Below are positions 47,781 through 63,452 of a stretch of DNA of 64,000 nt, piece after piece (position 1 is the stretch's first letter; each line of letters starts with the position of its first letter). Where the stretch lies: positions 203,653,336-203,717,335 of the forward strand of contig NC_088098.1 of NCBI RefSeq assembly GCF_036370855.1, written 5' to 3'. The notes beneath the pieces are model-generated. The model was given only the letters and a program-made list of their open reading frames with translations. It ran no database searches and was not told the origin of the DNA. This stretch comes from Dromaius novaehollandiae (lineage: Eukaryota > Chordata > Aves > Casuariiformes > Dromaiidae). The position numbers and the translations under genes were made by a program.

Positions 47781-48299
47781 TAAGGCTGAATTACAAAATT
47801 TAGTTCTTAAAATTCAGACATGTTCTGCAACTGCAAAAAAATGAATAAGGGTTGGTGAGAAAGTATAATATAAATAACATCATAAAATAACAAAAAGGAA
47901 GAAAGCAAATACATTTGCTTGTAAGCAATTGTTTTGAATAAGTGAATATCCAATATACATATGTTTTCAAATTATAATTGGGCATAAAAAACTGATGATG
48001 CAGAAAGATTCAGGAAGCCTCTGCGGTAATAATGCTCTCAGACAAACAATATGAAAGTGTGGGAAAAGACAGACAGAATCCAAATCCTTGCTTTGTGCTG
48101 AGAACAGGGAAGGAAAGAAAGAAAGGCAGATCTCCAGAGAGGGATTACTGTAGTCCAGCTCTTTCAGTTCTGTGTCTCCTTCCCATATAGCTTTTGCTAT
48201 TGCTGTTGCAGTGCAATGAGACAGCCCAGACAAATCAGTTTTGTACAGGTAGTAACTCCAAATTTACAGATAGGTAAACAGTAGCTTTTCCTGTCCCAC

Positions 48300-48560
48300 C
48301 ACCCTAAGCTGGAATTGGGTCTTGGCCTGCAGCCAGGTTTGGCGGAGGCCTGGGGTAGGGCTGGTCAGGCCCACCAAAGGCTGTTGGTGCCCTCAGGGCC
48401 CTGACTGAAGGGTGCAGGGCACAGCTCTGGCCAAAAGCCGTCCCCAGTCGGCAACGGGAGTGAAAAGGCTCCATTGTGGGGCAGGGAGGGGCAGAGAGCC
48501 TGGCCACATGAGGACATGGGGCCCACCAGGCAGTTCAAGACCAGAGAACAGTTCTGGGTC
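48300..48560. other. Isolated GC-rich patch, no gene recognised
   Basis: G+C-rich on both strands within AT-rich surroundings, with short opposing frames (minus 48304-48507, plus 48474-48665) that resemble no known protein. Origin unknown. Confidence 0.4.
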
Positions 48561-49689
48561 CTCTTATTTACTAGGATAGATGTCACCAGGAGCTTGTTAC
48601 CACTCTTTCGCTATAGATGCATAAAATTTATTTACATGGCAGTTAATATAGATTTCTGCCAGTAAGGTCTGTGCTGCCACACCTGCATTGCTATCGGTAC
48701 CAACCTCATCAGGTGTCAGACTCTGGGGAGCTGGAATAGGATCTATTTGTTCAAGAAAACTCCTTGGAATAACTACTGGCCTTAGATACCACTCAAGAAG
48801 GATAAATGCTTAGCTCTTCATTAAAGCATGTGTGATTTTCAGAATATTCCACCATTCTAATTGTGTTTCCTCATTCCCATAAACCTATGCCTTCTGGGCA
48901 TTTGTTCAATCCACGTTAGAATAGTTCTGCCTGGTGTGGAAAGTAGGTACGTGACGGCTGCAGGGAAATGCAAATACTTGCCAGTAGTCTTTGCTCAAGA
49001 CATTAGCCTCAAGCAGATACTAGTAATTGAATCACTATGCTAAATAACCATAAACACCTTAGTCATGTGCCATTTTCATGCTTTTAAGAAAAAAATAGCT
49101 TCAAGAAATCTGGTATGGATTACTGAATCAAACTCATTTTCCAATAGTGCATTTTAGATTAAATGATTCTTTCCTGAAACACCTGCTGGGAAGAGTTCAG
49201 GTAGTGGCACATGTTGGTTAATGCCATGGTTGGAATTTGGTAGCAGTTATTACACCGGAGGTTGGGTTTTCTCCTAGTGACCTGTCTAGGGAAATTAACC
49301 AAATATGTCTCTTTTTTGCCAAAGTGACAAGATGCTATAGGATGATGAAAATCCTATCGCACTTTCTGCATTATTTTGTGTTTAACAGCACAGATGATGT
49401 TTTTGCCTTTTCTTTTCACTGTCCATCTTGTACCGATAACAGACTGCTTTTATCTTTAATTGATTAGATCGAGTCCCTTAGAAACTGTTTGTGAACAGGA
49501 TATATTCTCATCTATGTTTGCCATTCTCCATGCTAATGATTCAGTAGTTAACCTGGCAGAGAGCTGTTCTTGGCACTCTCTCTTTTATTAAAAGGAAAAC
49601 ACAGAATTATTTGTACAGCTGCGCCAAAATGTTGTCTTTTGTGGAGGGATTCATCTCACTTCACTTCAGCTTTTAAAAGTTGATATAAA

Positions 49690-49795
49690 AGTCTCTCTAT
49701 AGCCAATGGAGAAACAGAGGAAACTCTCCAAGCATTGGCTCAGCCCAGCTTAAGACAGCTTGGATGAACTGCCTTCCCCAGGTGCCTCTTACACT
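49690..49795. repeat. Third, more diverged copy of the fold-back repeat
   Basis: TCTCTATAGCCAATGGAGA (49692-49712 region) matches the left arm with substitutions, and GGCTCAGCCCA at about 49738 matches the interior. The right arm is lost. Confidence 0.45.
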
Positions 49796-52700
49796 CCCTC
49801 GACAGCAACCAGAGTCTACACTATTAAAAAACTATATGCCTGACTTTGTACAGGCAAAGGTAGTTTAAGTGAATCCCATCCTTAATGCGCTGGCTTTTTA
49901 GTGCTAACGGAGGGCATAGCTGCAACTTCTTTATCCAGTTCTTCAAAGCAATTCATCTGTGGGGACAAAGACCTCCTTTCATATCCTTCCCCATTCAGGT
50001 CCTGCTTGTGCAGTGGAGGAATCTCCCCCTCTCATCCCTTCACCTATATTTTATCTCTTCTCCAAGGTCAATTGTGCATCCAGCAACCTGAAATCTTATT
50101 AATATTTTTAAAGAAAGAATTAGAGATAGACAGGATCCAAGCCAACATATATAAACAGCTATTGTAGTTCTTCAAATCTTCCTGTTCTTAGTCTGCCTTT
50201 GTGCATACAGAGTGTGTTAAAGTTCTCCCCATTAGCTATGAGACCTTTATACACTAAATCATTAGTATCATCTTAAGCTTTTGTCTCCCCCTGCTCTGAT
50301 GGATGTGATTATTTAAGCCTAAAACATACAAGGTAGCTTTTTCAAAGCAAGCAGCTTCCATATTTTTGGTGTAGTTGTGTCCTAGTAATGTATTTTTTGC
50401 GATTACTCATCTGTGTTTGTTTTCAGGTCTGATATTTTGATAGTCAGATGCTGCATCAGTAAGAGAATATGTCACATAATTCTCTAGTGACTTTCTTTGA
50501 ATGAGTCTGAACTTCAGACGAATAGTCCAGAGGAAAGAATATTTACCCTTCTCACAAAATAGGGACCTGAAGATAAGAAAAGTAGTGTGAAAAGGCAAAA
50601 GCATCAAGAGTTAATGAATAAAGGGGAAGAAAACCTCTTGGTAAGAATACAAAAACTGCCATACTGAATGAGAGCAAGAGCTAGCCAGCCCAATGCTTCG
50701 TCTCCACACTGTGTGCAGTAGTCGGCTCTGCTAGAGATTAGTATAAGAAGTAGGTGTATGTAATATGAATCTTCTGGTACTGCACTCCCCCACCACCTGC
50801 AAGCTCTGATTTAGGCACATTGTGGGAGAGAAGCTGCATCTGGGTCATCATGCTTAATAGCAGACAATGGATTTTTCCCTGTGGATCTGTCTAACACTTT
50901 TTTAACTCACCTGTGGCACAGTTTTTTAAGTTATGCATATTTATTATACATTGTGTTACACTTATACACTTTTTCCCTGTTTTCTTCCAAAAGCTTATGA
51001 ATTTTTTGATTATTTGTTCCAGAATTTCTCCAGTGATGGGAATTAGCACCCATTTTGAGGAAAGGAAACTTCATTTGCAGGCAGCATATGAGCACATTAC
51101 GAAATTTATTCAGTGACATGATGCTAATTTCTGCTTCGTATTTTATGCTTTCTTAATAATTAACAATCTGTATGCCTCTGTTTACATTTACTGCATAGCT
51201 GTGTGTATGAAGTACATCTGTGGGTAAACATCATGGATGGGTGTGTGTAGCTCGTGTGTCACCACTTTATTCTTCTAAAGGCTGGTGCTGTCCATTTCTG
51301 TGCACTTAGCTGAGTGTTAGGTATTCTTTTATGTACCATGTTTTAAGAAAAAAATGTTAAAAAGATTTTTCTAGTTAAAATGTGCTTTACAAGCCATACT
51401 TACTTAAAAGGACTTAATACCTTACTTCTAATGCTGTCAAAAAGGAAAAAGAAAAAAATGCTTGTAAAACCAGAAATCAAGACTTGCCAAGTTCAGTAGA
51501 AAAAATAACCTCAGTTGTTTTCAATGCTCTTGGCTCTCAATAAGCTCTGATCTTCAAGTGGTTTCAAAATCTGCTATAAGTAGTTTTTTTTCCCTTTTTT
51601 TTGTCAGCTTTGGGCAGGAAATTATTTTCTAAATCTGTGAGGTAATAGGTGGTGTAAAAGACTGGAATGGCCAAAATATAATGTGGTGAAATTTGAATAT
51701 ATTTGACAAGTATTTTTTCTAAAGGAAAGAGAAACTTTGTTGTGGAGGAAAGAAAAGTAAGGAGATGCCTAGCATATTACATTTGCTCTGAATTGGCACA
51801 AAAAAAAGAAAGTTTGACAAAGAATGAAAATTTCTCTAATAACAGTTTAGCAGTGTTGTATGATTACTTTTTACACATATTCAGTGACTAATACATATTA
51901 CATGATATTTCTGAAACGACTAGCAATTTCCTTTGTTATCTGTCCAGCTATGACTGCTATTAAAATTGAATCATGGTTGGGCCCTTATTGCATCAATAAA
52001 TCAGGGAATTTTTTCCCTCTTCCCCTGGTGAGATTCCTATAAAAGTCAAAGGGAATTCAGACCTGATTCTCACTCATTTTATATTAAATGATCAGTCTGT
52101 GATTTCCATTAAACTATTCTAAATTTTACCAACAATAACATGTAAATATGTTCTCAAATATTCATCAAATGAGAAAAGAAATCCTTTCACTGCAAGACTC
52201 GGGAATTAACAATACAAAATACCTGTTTTGAAATAAACTCTGAAAAAACAATGAAAATAATTGCTAGATGTTATATTAGAAATTGTTCTCAGATGTCTTG
52301 GGATGAATGTATCTTAGAATGTATTTCTGGTTTTTTTTTTCCTCATCTCTACATTTGTTTTTTCCAGTATATAAGGGAAGACAGACCTGTTTCTTACAGG
52401 ATTTTGGTATGTGATATGAATGAGATTTTTCAGATGGAAAATAAAAAGAAACCAAGCTTTTTAATGATCTTGTTCTTATTTTACTGCATGTCTCTGACTA
52501 ACAGTAATACTTGGACAACTAATAAATAATTGACCTTATTTTATTCTTCTTCCATATAGTGTGACTATAATAATACTGCTCTTTCACGTTGCATGTTTAT
52601 TGCTTGACAAATATTATATATATTCTTAGGTAAAATGAGAAGAGAATATATGGCATAGATGATAGAGGAATGAACCAGTGATCCATTTTACATAGCATCC

Positions 52701-55700
52701 TGGCTCTAATAGAACAAAATTTGGATACTACAAAGATATAAATTCCCCAGAGTGTAACTAATTTGAGAATATCAGTGTCTGAAAGGATATTCCAGTCTCA
52801 CCAGAGGCAATTGTAATTCTACACTTTGCAGTACAAATCCAAAGATTAGTGACTACTTCAAGAACCACCAACAATCTCAACAAATGATACAAAATATATA
52901 AAAAACAGATTACAACCTATTCCCTTTGGACTTACATATTCTTTAATACAAATCAAACTGAGTTTGATGATTGCTATTTTTTACTGTTTTAATTATCCAT
53001 TTGTTAAATGCCATAAATAAAAGTAAGGTTTATTATAAGATCAACTAAAAAGTAGAAAAACTTTTAGGCTTACAAAGTTTTCTTCAGGTATGAAATAGAG
53101 GCAAATGTCTTCAGAATCAAATTCAAGATGAGATCCTTTATTTAGAGTTTATTTACAAGTGTATCAATTAAACATCTCTGTAAGGAAAGATAGGTTGTAT
53201 CTGCGGAGCTGAGAAGGTATTATTAAGAGACAGGGAAGGCTAACAAAAATTCCCCGGGAAAATAAAAATGTCCCTAGTTATATCTAGGGGAAAGGGAAAG
53301 AATTTAGAACTATGGATAGTAGAGAAATTAGTGATGGAGAGGGAGATTACACACCATAAAGCCAATACTTCTGTCGACACTGTGTTTTTTGGTATTCGGC
53401 ACAGACATATGATTTTAGTTCCCCTTATCTTTACAGGTGTTTTGTAAGTCTTCCTCAGTGATTGGGACTGTGAGAGAAAGAGCTGGGGAATGGCTATTTA
53501 GTTTGCCCTACAAGAGAGCGCATGATGCGCTGGACAAAGTGTCTTCCAGCGCAAGAAGTGCACATATGATCTAGAGATTATAATGATTTTGTTATGAGGT
53601 GTTTACTGTAGGGAGAGTGGGGGTGTGTTGACAAGCTTTCTGTGTCTTGTAAATGCACAATCTAGGGAAAAATCAGTCATTATGAGTTCATTACGCTGCC
53701 TATAACTTCATTAACACAGCTGCCTGTAACTTCCTTTCTAGAACTCCGTGACTACCCATAGCACTTCTACTGTCTACTCTCACCTGAGCTACTTCTCATA
53801 ACTCTGGGGACAGTTTACTGGGTCTTTAAGAAGTGAAGCATCATCCTAAAGGATTTTGGAGAGAAAAGACTGTGACCAGATCTTACAAATCTATAGTGGA
53901 GCAACATCCTGAGGAGCCCTGCTTGTGCTTTTCTAATTAGCTGGAGGCCACTGTATGTCAGTGAAGCAGTGGATGAGCCCTTCCAGCTAAGTCATGTGTG
54001 TCAGATTACTTGAGAACACTGTCAGCATGAAAATGTAATTTCATCTAACATCTGAAAACTAATTCCTGCCCTTGTTTATGATTGCACACACAATGTTGTC
54101 TCGAGAGCAATTATCAGTAACACCATCTGAAGAAACTTACTCCAAACTGCTCACTCTGCCATACAACAGAGCTGATGCCTCCCTGATCTGCTTCAGTCAA
54201 ACTACTTGAATTTGATTAAACAATTATAAGGGTTTAATAGCCCAACTTATTTTGATTGAAATAATGTGAATTCATATGAATATCTCAGCTCTGAGAAGGC
54301 AGTAACCTCTGTGCTGGCAGCAAGTGGTGAGCTGGAAGAAGCTACTGTCGGAAAGCACTCTATCAAAGCTTTTACATTTCTTTGCTTACGCCTGAATATG
54401 CATTCTTGAGAAAGTTGGGGGAGGGGTCTACATTAACTACAAGAATCATATTTTTAAAGCATTTTTTATGAAAATAATGTAGATTGTAAATTCAATATTT
54501 TTAAAATTTATAAAAGTCAGCCTTTGGTTTAGCAAGAAACATTCCTGGAATTGTGTTTCACAGCAGTGTAATAAGTATTAACCTTGATGCTTGATTATTT
54601 ACACTGGTATTCAAAATAAACACTTTCCTTGGTATCCAAGTTTAATAGAAATGGGAAAAGTTGATCATTTTCTTTTAGCTTAGCATTTCCACAGATGCAC
54701 AAGGACAGCACCTTCAATGTAGCAAGTATCTATAAAAAAGATGGTTTTGGAAAACTGGCCAGCTTTATCTTTTCTTTTTTTTTAAGGGAATTTAAACTAA
54801 ATTGCCTTTTACTTCTTTAGACATACAATGAATATGTAATAATTCTGGCTATCCTGCTTAACTTTGGCAAACATACTGTGGGCTGTGGCTTGCTGTCTAA
54901 GAAGTATATCCCTAGAACAGCTTAACTGCCACTGCTACTATAAAGCTGATGAACTAGACAGTGCTTCGGAGCAGTGAAACGAGCTTAGGCACTTCCTGTA
55001 GTAACATCTAAAGGTTTCTTTCTTCATCACTTTTTTCTTCTAATATGTGGGTTCTTTGTGGGTGTGGGATTGCTTGGAACAGACAGGACTCTGTGGCAGC
55101 CATCGGCATTTCTGCCCAGGTGAGCAGCTCCAAAGATATTACCTGCTTCTGACTCTGGTACCATCTGAAAGAAAAGAAGCCATCTGATTCAGAAGTATGG
55201 GCCATTAAAAAAATAAATATTTATACACAGAAGAAATTTTGAACCAAATCATGGTATCTTCCACTGTCTTGTTTGTGTTCCTACTGCCTCCAACTTCCCC
55301 TTTGGCCAGGGATTGGCTCAGAAGTCAGAGCCAATGCAAGAGGCAGGTTTGGTAAAGACAAGACATGGACATGAGCAGCTGTCACACACATACCAATAAC
55401 TCCCAAGTCTAAAAGGACTTAAGTGCATCTGGTGGCCTCACATATATTATTACAGAGGCAGAGTTAGAGTACTGTAGTACAGTACTCTACAGTAGTACAG
55501 GGTACCACTCTGTAACAGAAATCCTTCAAAGTAAAAAAATCATTAGTTGCACAAATGATGCTGCCCTCCAGCTAAGGAGATGAGAAGGGTAGGTAAAACT
55601 CATAGTTAGTGGCCATGATCTATTGACACCTACTTAAGGGTCATTGTAGATTACTATACGAAGTAGTGATTGCAACCAGACAAAAAAAGGTTCAAGGAAA

Positions 55701-58462
55701 CATGAAGATGTCAAAAGACATCTCATCTCTTCAAAAGACACTCTACAGAAGCAAGAAACTACAGTATGTGTTCCTGAGACTAAACTACTGTCACCTGGCT
55801 GAGTACACAAATCTGGAAACTTCTTGATGCCTTTTGTAATGGAATAGGAATCGCCCAGTTTTAGCTCTCTGCCCATCAATTTAGTGGGGAGCAGTTCAGC
55901 ATTTTACTGACCCTTCTCCTTCAGTAAGAAAGGTGGACTCATGCCCATGTTTCACGTTTTCATATTTTGGGACAGTGACATAGACTGAAGCTAGTAGGGG
56001 CCAGGAGGGTAAAGAGGAAACAGTGAATTAGTTGTGTCTCACAACCGCAATGCTTCCTGCCTCACCCATTGCTCAGGGCTATGTCTAACTTCACAGTGTA
56101 GCCCCAATATATTGCTACTTATGAAATAAGAAGTCTTCTGTAAGGGGAGAAAATTTCAAAGTCTGTATTTAAGTTTAATTCCTGCAAACCTTTAAATTCT
56201 AGGGCACTGGATTCTGACCTACCTCTTGTTCAGTGGTGGATGATATAACATCGATGAACTGCAAAGCTCTTTGTGACCATGCCTTTGCAAAAAAACCCTA
56301 TGCAGTCAGACACTGTTGCCAGGATATGACATGCAGCTTAAGAAACTTGTTTATACACATCAGCTAAATAAGAGTGCGGAAGTGATTTCAGCTTTGTTAT
56401 TGTTGATAATACTCAAGTAGGGGACTTCAGAAAATATTTTGAATTCCTGTTTAATTAAAATCAGCCCCTGATGCTTTCTATATGTGCCATCTTCCAGTTT
56501 ACAACAGAACCAGGACTAAATGCTCAGATGACGTAGAAAATTTAAGAACAGCATCTGTATGTTACAAAACTAGGATGATGAGATTCCACTGACTAATGAA
56601 ACTATATGGATATACAGGCAAAATATACAGGCATGTGGAATGCAGGTCAATACCTATGTTTCAATACTCTCAAAATACTATCTCACAGTGACAGATGGAA
56701 AGTGTTTCATTTTCAGTAAATATTCTTTGGTTTCCTTGAGTCTCTGAATAGCAGCTGTATTTAATGGACCTGCTTTTCTTTCCTTGTGGGTAAAGAGAGG
56801 TAAAAACACTGTTTTTTCCTAAACCTATTTTCCCCAAAACTATTAAAAAAATAAAAGGACACACATCCAATAGATAAGTTAGAAAATCCAGAAAGTGCAG
56901 CACAGTGTTCCAATATTATTCAGAATATGTTCAGTTTCTGTAAAGCTAGTTCACTGAATCTCATTCATAACACGAGCAGTTATAACTTGGGAATATCCAG
57001 ATGAGCATGCGAGGTTCTCCTGAATTTTCTGCTTGCCTGACCACCTCTTTGCATGCACAGTTAATTAACATAGACTCCGGCCCGTATAATGATATAAAGG
57101 GCTTGTGTCTTTTGCTGTGCAGTTATTGTTCCTCTTGCACCAGAACTTGCTCTCTTGAATTTATCATCCCATCACATTTAAATGGAAAAACACAGCAGCT
57201 TCTTTCATGTCTGGTATGTCCAAGACCTTGCTACTCCATCTGGCTTCTTTGGCATGATAAGTCAGACAGTAGAGAATTTAGAAACAATATGGGGGTGGAG
57301 GAGGTGGGAGAGAAGACAATCACAGATCCTTCTATAAATTCTGGAAGTGAAATCACAGTGTGTATGTGTTTAGTCAGTTCAAGCTTCCTTTGACTTGTAT
57401 ACCTATTCTGAGTGTTCTTCTCTTTCTTCCTTCCACAAGTCAAAACTGCTAAACAAAACTGGCATGACATTTCCAGATGGAATTTCAGCCATATAAAAAT
57501 AAGAAATGGCAAAATTCCCAGCTAGAATTTTGACAAATCTGCTAAGAAGCTTGAAGCTTGGGCTGGACCTCGTAGCGTAATATGAATTATACTGCCAGAG
57601 GACAAACAGTTCTGTGGTGAGCGAGTACTAGCCTGGATGTTAGGAGAGTTTCAGAGAAATGCTCCCTTCTCCTGTAGGGTCTTCCTGGGAAAGTACCTCC
57701 TGCTGTCCCTCAGTGCGGTGATTAAGGCACTCACCCGTGATAGGGGACATATGAGTCTGAATGCCTGCGAGCTGAGAGAAGAAATGGGCAGTCTTCCTGA
57801 ATCCATTCTAGCCTCTTTGCTACCGTATAAGCTGGTAAGAGTCACTGCTGCAGTTTGTGAGGACTCAGCCCAACGGGAGGGAAGCAGGCATTTCAGACCA
57901 CAGCCTGGGGGATCAGCCTCTCGGGGAAGATGGGAAGCTCAGTGTCTAGGAGTTGCCTATGGGGCTGAGGCACAAAACAGGCACCAACTTGCTCAGCCTT
58001 GCCACAGATGAAGTGCTTCTGGGCATCTCTGAAGCAGAACTCATGAGCCATAGACCTATAGGTAAAACGCAGTGTAGGTATATGCAAAAGTGCCGTGTCG
58101 GGTCATTTCTTCTATTCAGCTCATTTAAGCCCATTTAAATCAGGGCTGTGTGTATTGCTGACAAATCTCCATTCCGTCCATGGAGGACATAGTTTGCAAG
58201 CACATTAAACCTCACCTTCAAGTGATAGATCAGTTCCTCTTCACATCCTATAATGTCTAAGACCAGGACTGAGAACCCATTAGTTTGAGCCCTAAAAGCT
58301 GCTAATGTCCTCTGGGCCAGCACAAGGAGGCAAGTCCTCTCTTGGACAAAAAATTCAGGACTTGCGTATCTCAGAGTCATGCAGGCTGCCTCAGCTGTGA
58401 ATTTTCCCCACTCGTGCTGCCAAACACATTGGCAAGACAGCACCCAGCGCTTGCCCGCCCCG

Positions 58463-59171
58463 CTACTCACCTGCCACTCCATAAATGTCAGCTGCTGCTC
58501 GAGCACAGGGGCAACGCAGCCTCTGGGAGGGGAAGCCAACAGCTACAAGCGAGCTGTGGCATCCTATCAGCAGCTGTGCTACAGGCAGTGACAAATGTTT
58601 CCTAAATATTAAAGAGGGCTTATTAAAAAGTTTGCCAGCTCTTTTTCCCACACTTCTCCCCTCTGACTGCATAGCCCCAGATCCTTGGGACGCAGGAAAC
58701 AGTCTGTTGACAAAATATTTAGTTGGAAGCAAAGAGGATAGCTGCCATATGATAGCAGCTGCTATTGGGTGCAGAGTTATACAGCCATGGTATTTTAAAT
58801 GCCTTTGCCTCATGTCTGCATTTCTTTGTGTAAATGCAGACACCATAATAAACAGTGCGCTCACTTTGGAGTGCAATGACCAGCTGGGACAATCTTTTAC
58901 CTTGCTGCTGCCAAAAGGAGAGACCTCAGCCTCACATCTCGCTGCCGCCCTGCATCCTTGTTTCCTTCTGTGCTGTCCCACCACTTCTGTCCCTGGCACA
59001 GGGAAACAGCAGCGTGTGCTACTGCTGGCCAGAATGGGAGGGAGGGACCAGGAGGGGCAGGAGCACCTCTTCACAGCAGCGAAATGTTGGCAAGGTCACT
59101 CATACCACCACAGCCTTAGACACAAAATGTCTGTGCCACATAACACCATGGTTCAGGGCCCTGGGCTCTGA
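58463..59171. other. Stretch open on both strands, no protein recognised
   Basis: A 228-codon frame on + (58485-59171) and a 203-codon frame on - (58463-59074) overlap almost fully. Neither shows a domain, signal peptide or family motif I recognise. In vertebrate DNA such openness can arise simply from few TA-containing stops. I do not call a gene. Confidence 0.4.
58813..58842. repeat. Perfect 11-base inverted repeat, 8-base loop
   Basis: TGTCTGCATTT at 58813-58823 and AAATGCAGACA at 58832-58842 are exact reverse complements. It lies inside the bidirectionally open stretch. The stem does not extend, so it is too short for a microRNA precursor. Confidence 0.8.
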
Positions 59172-60039
59172 CCTGGGTCATGCATGCAATGTGACCCTAC
59201 TCCGGTCTGGCAGCTCAGCTCCTGTTTCCGCTGGAAGGAGGCCATGCCCTTTTCCCCAGGCCACTGCTCAGACTGCAGAGCTCAGCTACTGTGGTGCTAA
59301 GATTGTTTTTTAAAGTCTCCAATAAATTTGCTCTCACTGAAGAAGTGGTTTCTTTTTCTTCTTTTTTCTCATGTTCAAAAGCAAGTGAATTATTTTTAGC
59401 TCATATTTCTCCTTTCAAATTTGCATTTGGGCATTTAAGTCAACACAGGATGATTTTGCTTCAAAAGTCAGATGTCTCAGGAATTGTGGACAAGAAAGAG
59501 GGAACTGAATGACAGTGGTTCTGCTGCCTCTGCATTCAGTGCAATACACTAAGTTCAGAAACGGACTTAGGAACCAAAAATAGGACTTGAGGCAAATTTG
59601 GGAACTTGGAATCTAAAACCTAAAGCCCCTGTCATCTTCTTTCTAAGTCTGGAGATGTGTATTTTTAGCCAAGGGGAATAAAAACTTCTGAAACACCCCC
59701 ACCTCAAGGTGTCTGTTGTTCTCTAAGACAATTTCTGCCCTTTCTTCTTTAATTGCAGAAATGTCCTTGGCTGACAGGCTAGGTTGACCATGACATATGA
59801 TCTGGGGTGCTTTACTGAGACCTTTACATTTTGGTGTTTAGGTTGCCTGGGCTGAGTACAAGAGGACAACGGGATGCAGCCATAAATCCATGATTGCCTA
59901 GGCCACCCAGCAACACAGATGATGGTTGTGTAGCCACAGGGCTAATGTGGTAACTGGAGACTAATCCTTCATGTCCGTCTGCACAGCAGTCCCTCTAGTC
60001 ATATAGCAAGCCAGCGCTCGCATGTGCTATGCACCGCAC

Positions 60040-60370
60040 ATTTTCAGGACAGCCTGACCCCAGGCATCCCCCTGCCCGAGGGACCCTCCCTGGACATAAC
60101 GCCAGGCACTTCAGGGAATGATCCACTGCTGACATGTCTGCCCCAGTCTGGCCCTACATTGCCACTGCAAGGCGTTGCCATCACCAGACTTGCCCCATCC
60201 AGTCCTCGGTACCCGGCCCTGTGTTAAGGTGTAACAGCCTCAACGGCCCCCTTCCTCTGCGCTGTGGAGGTCCTCCGGCACCAGAGCATGGACCTGCACC
60301 CTGAAGGAGTGCGGGCTCTGAGGTCGGTCTGCAGCGCAGGTGCGGGCCACGTCCACAGGGCGCTGTAGAT
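60040..60370. other. Small CpG-rich patch upstream of the second MMP gene
   Basis: By eye about 14 CpG dinucleotides in roughly 330 bases, far above the surrounding AT-rich sequence. It ends about 570 bases before the TATA box at 60944. No coding frame is convincing. It could be a regulatory CpG cluster or a GC-rich repeat. Confidence 0.45.
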
Positions 60371-60889
60371 GCTCCTTGTATAGCACTGGAAGAAGTTTTC
60401 TCTTCCTCAAGCTCTTTACACATTTCCATTGAATTGTATTAGGATATTAGGGCTGTTCAAGAAGAGAAACAGATGGGTCATTTGTATAACCAGCTCTATC
60501 ACTAAAATTAACAAGGAGAAGATGGGCTAAAGGAGGGGATTAGTTCCCGATGTGCTAAGGTGCTGCCAAGGTGCCTCGCTGAGAAAGGTGAGGGAAGGTT
60601 TCCTGAGGTCTCCTATCATGTGGTACAAGGAATTATAGACTGATGTACCTCACAGAGAACCAGGTCCCTTTAGCACCTCTCAGAAATGAGGTGATTTTTA
60701 TCCAGATGATCTATACAGATTTGGGTACTTATAAGTTTAAAGTACTGGTCCAATTTAGGAATGAAGGAAAAAAAGGTACACTGTCCAGTAATATGATTGC
60801 GAAATCAGGGGGTTTTCAGAGAAGGTAAGCTGTCATGTTACTCTGCTTCTAAAACAAAATCTGTTTTCTGTGCTTCTGTGGGAAATCAG

Positions 60890-60975
60890 AGGATGTTATG
60901 AGCTGAGTCATGCAACTGTTGATTTTACCAAGCACACGACTGATATAAATACAGAAACACTAGTGAGCCTTGGAC
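60890..60975 (+). promoter_or_regulatory. Promoter of the second MMP gene (ETS, AP-1/ARE, TATA)
   Basis: AGGATGT at 60890-60896 (ETS/PEA3) lies 7 bases before TGAGTCA at 60904-60910 (AP-1). A TATA box TATAAATA is at 60944-60951, 40 bases downstream of the AP-1 start. Transcription should begin near 60975, leaving a 5' UTR of about 60 bases. The block GAGGATGTTATGAGCTGAGTCA resembles the ETS/AP-1 block of the human MMP1 promoter as I remember it. GCTGAGTCAT also fits the antioxidant-response consensus GCNNNGTCAY. Confidence 0.75.
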
Positions 60976-61033
60976 AGAGGGAGAAGAGATTGAGAGGTCT
61001 TCTAGTAAGGACTGACAGGACAGAGAGGCAAAG

Positions 61034-63452
<2,419 letters not shown>

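Larger units (their letters stand above)
47781..60039. other. Spacer upstream of the second MMP gene
   Basis: No recognisable exon. Apart from the GC-rich patch, fold-back copy and open stretch listed separately, GC is somewhat higher from 57.6 to 59.3 kb. At 52033-52075 a fragment (AAGTCAAAGGGAATTCAGAC) may belong to an old dispersed repeat, not identified. Confidence 0.5.

Noticed and set aside
58813-58842. Hairpin as a microRNA precursor
   Set aside because: The stem is only 11 base pairs and does not continue; microRNA precursors need about 25-30.
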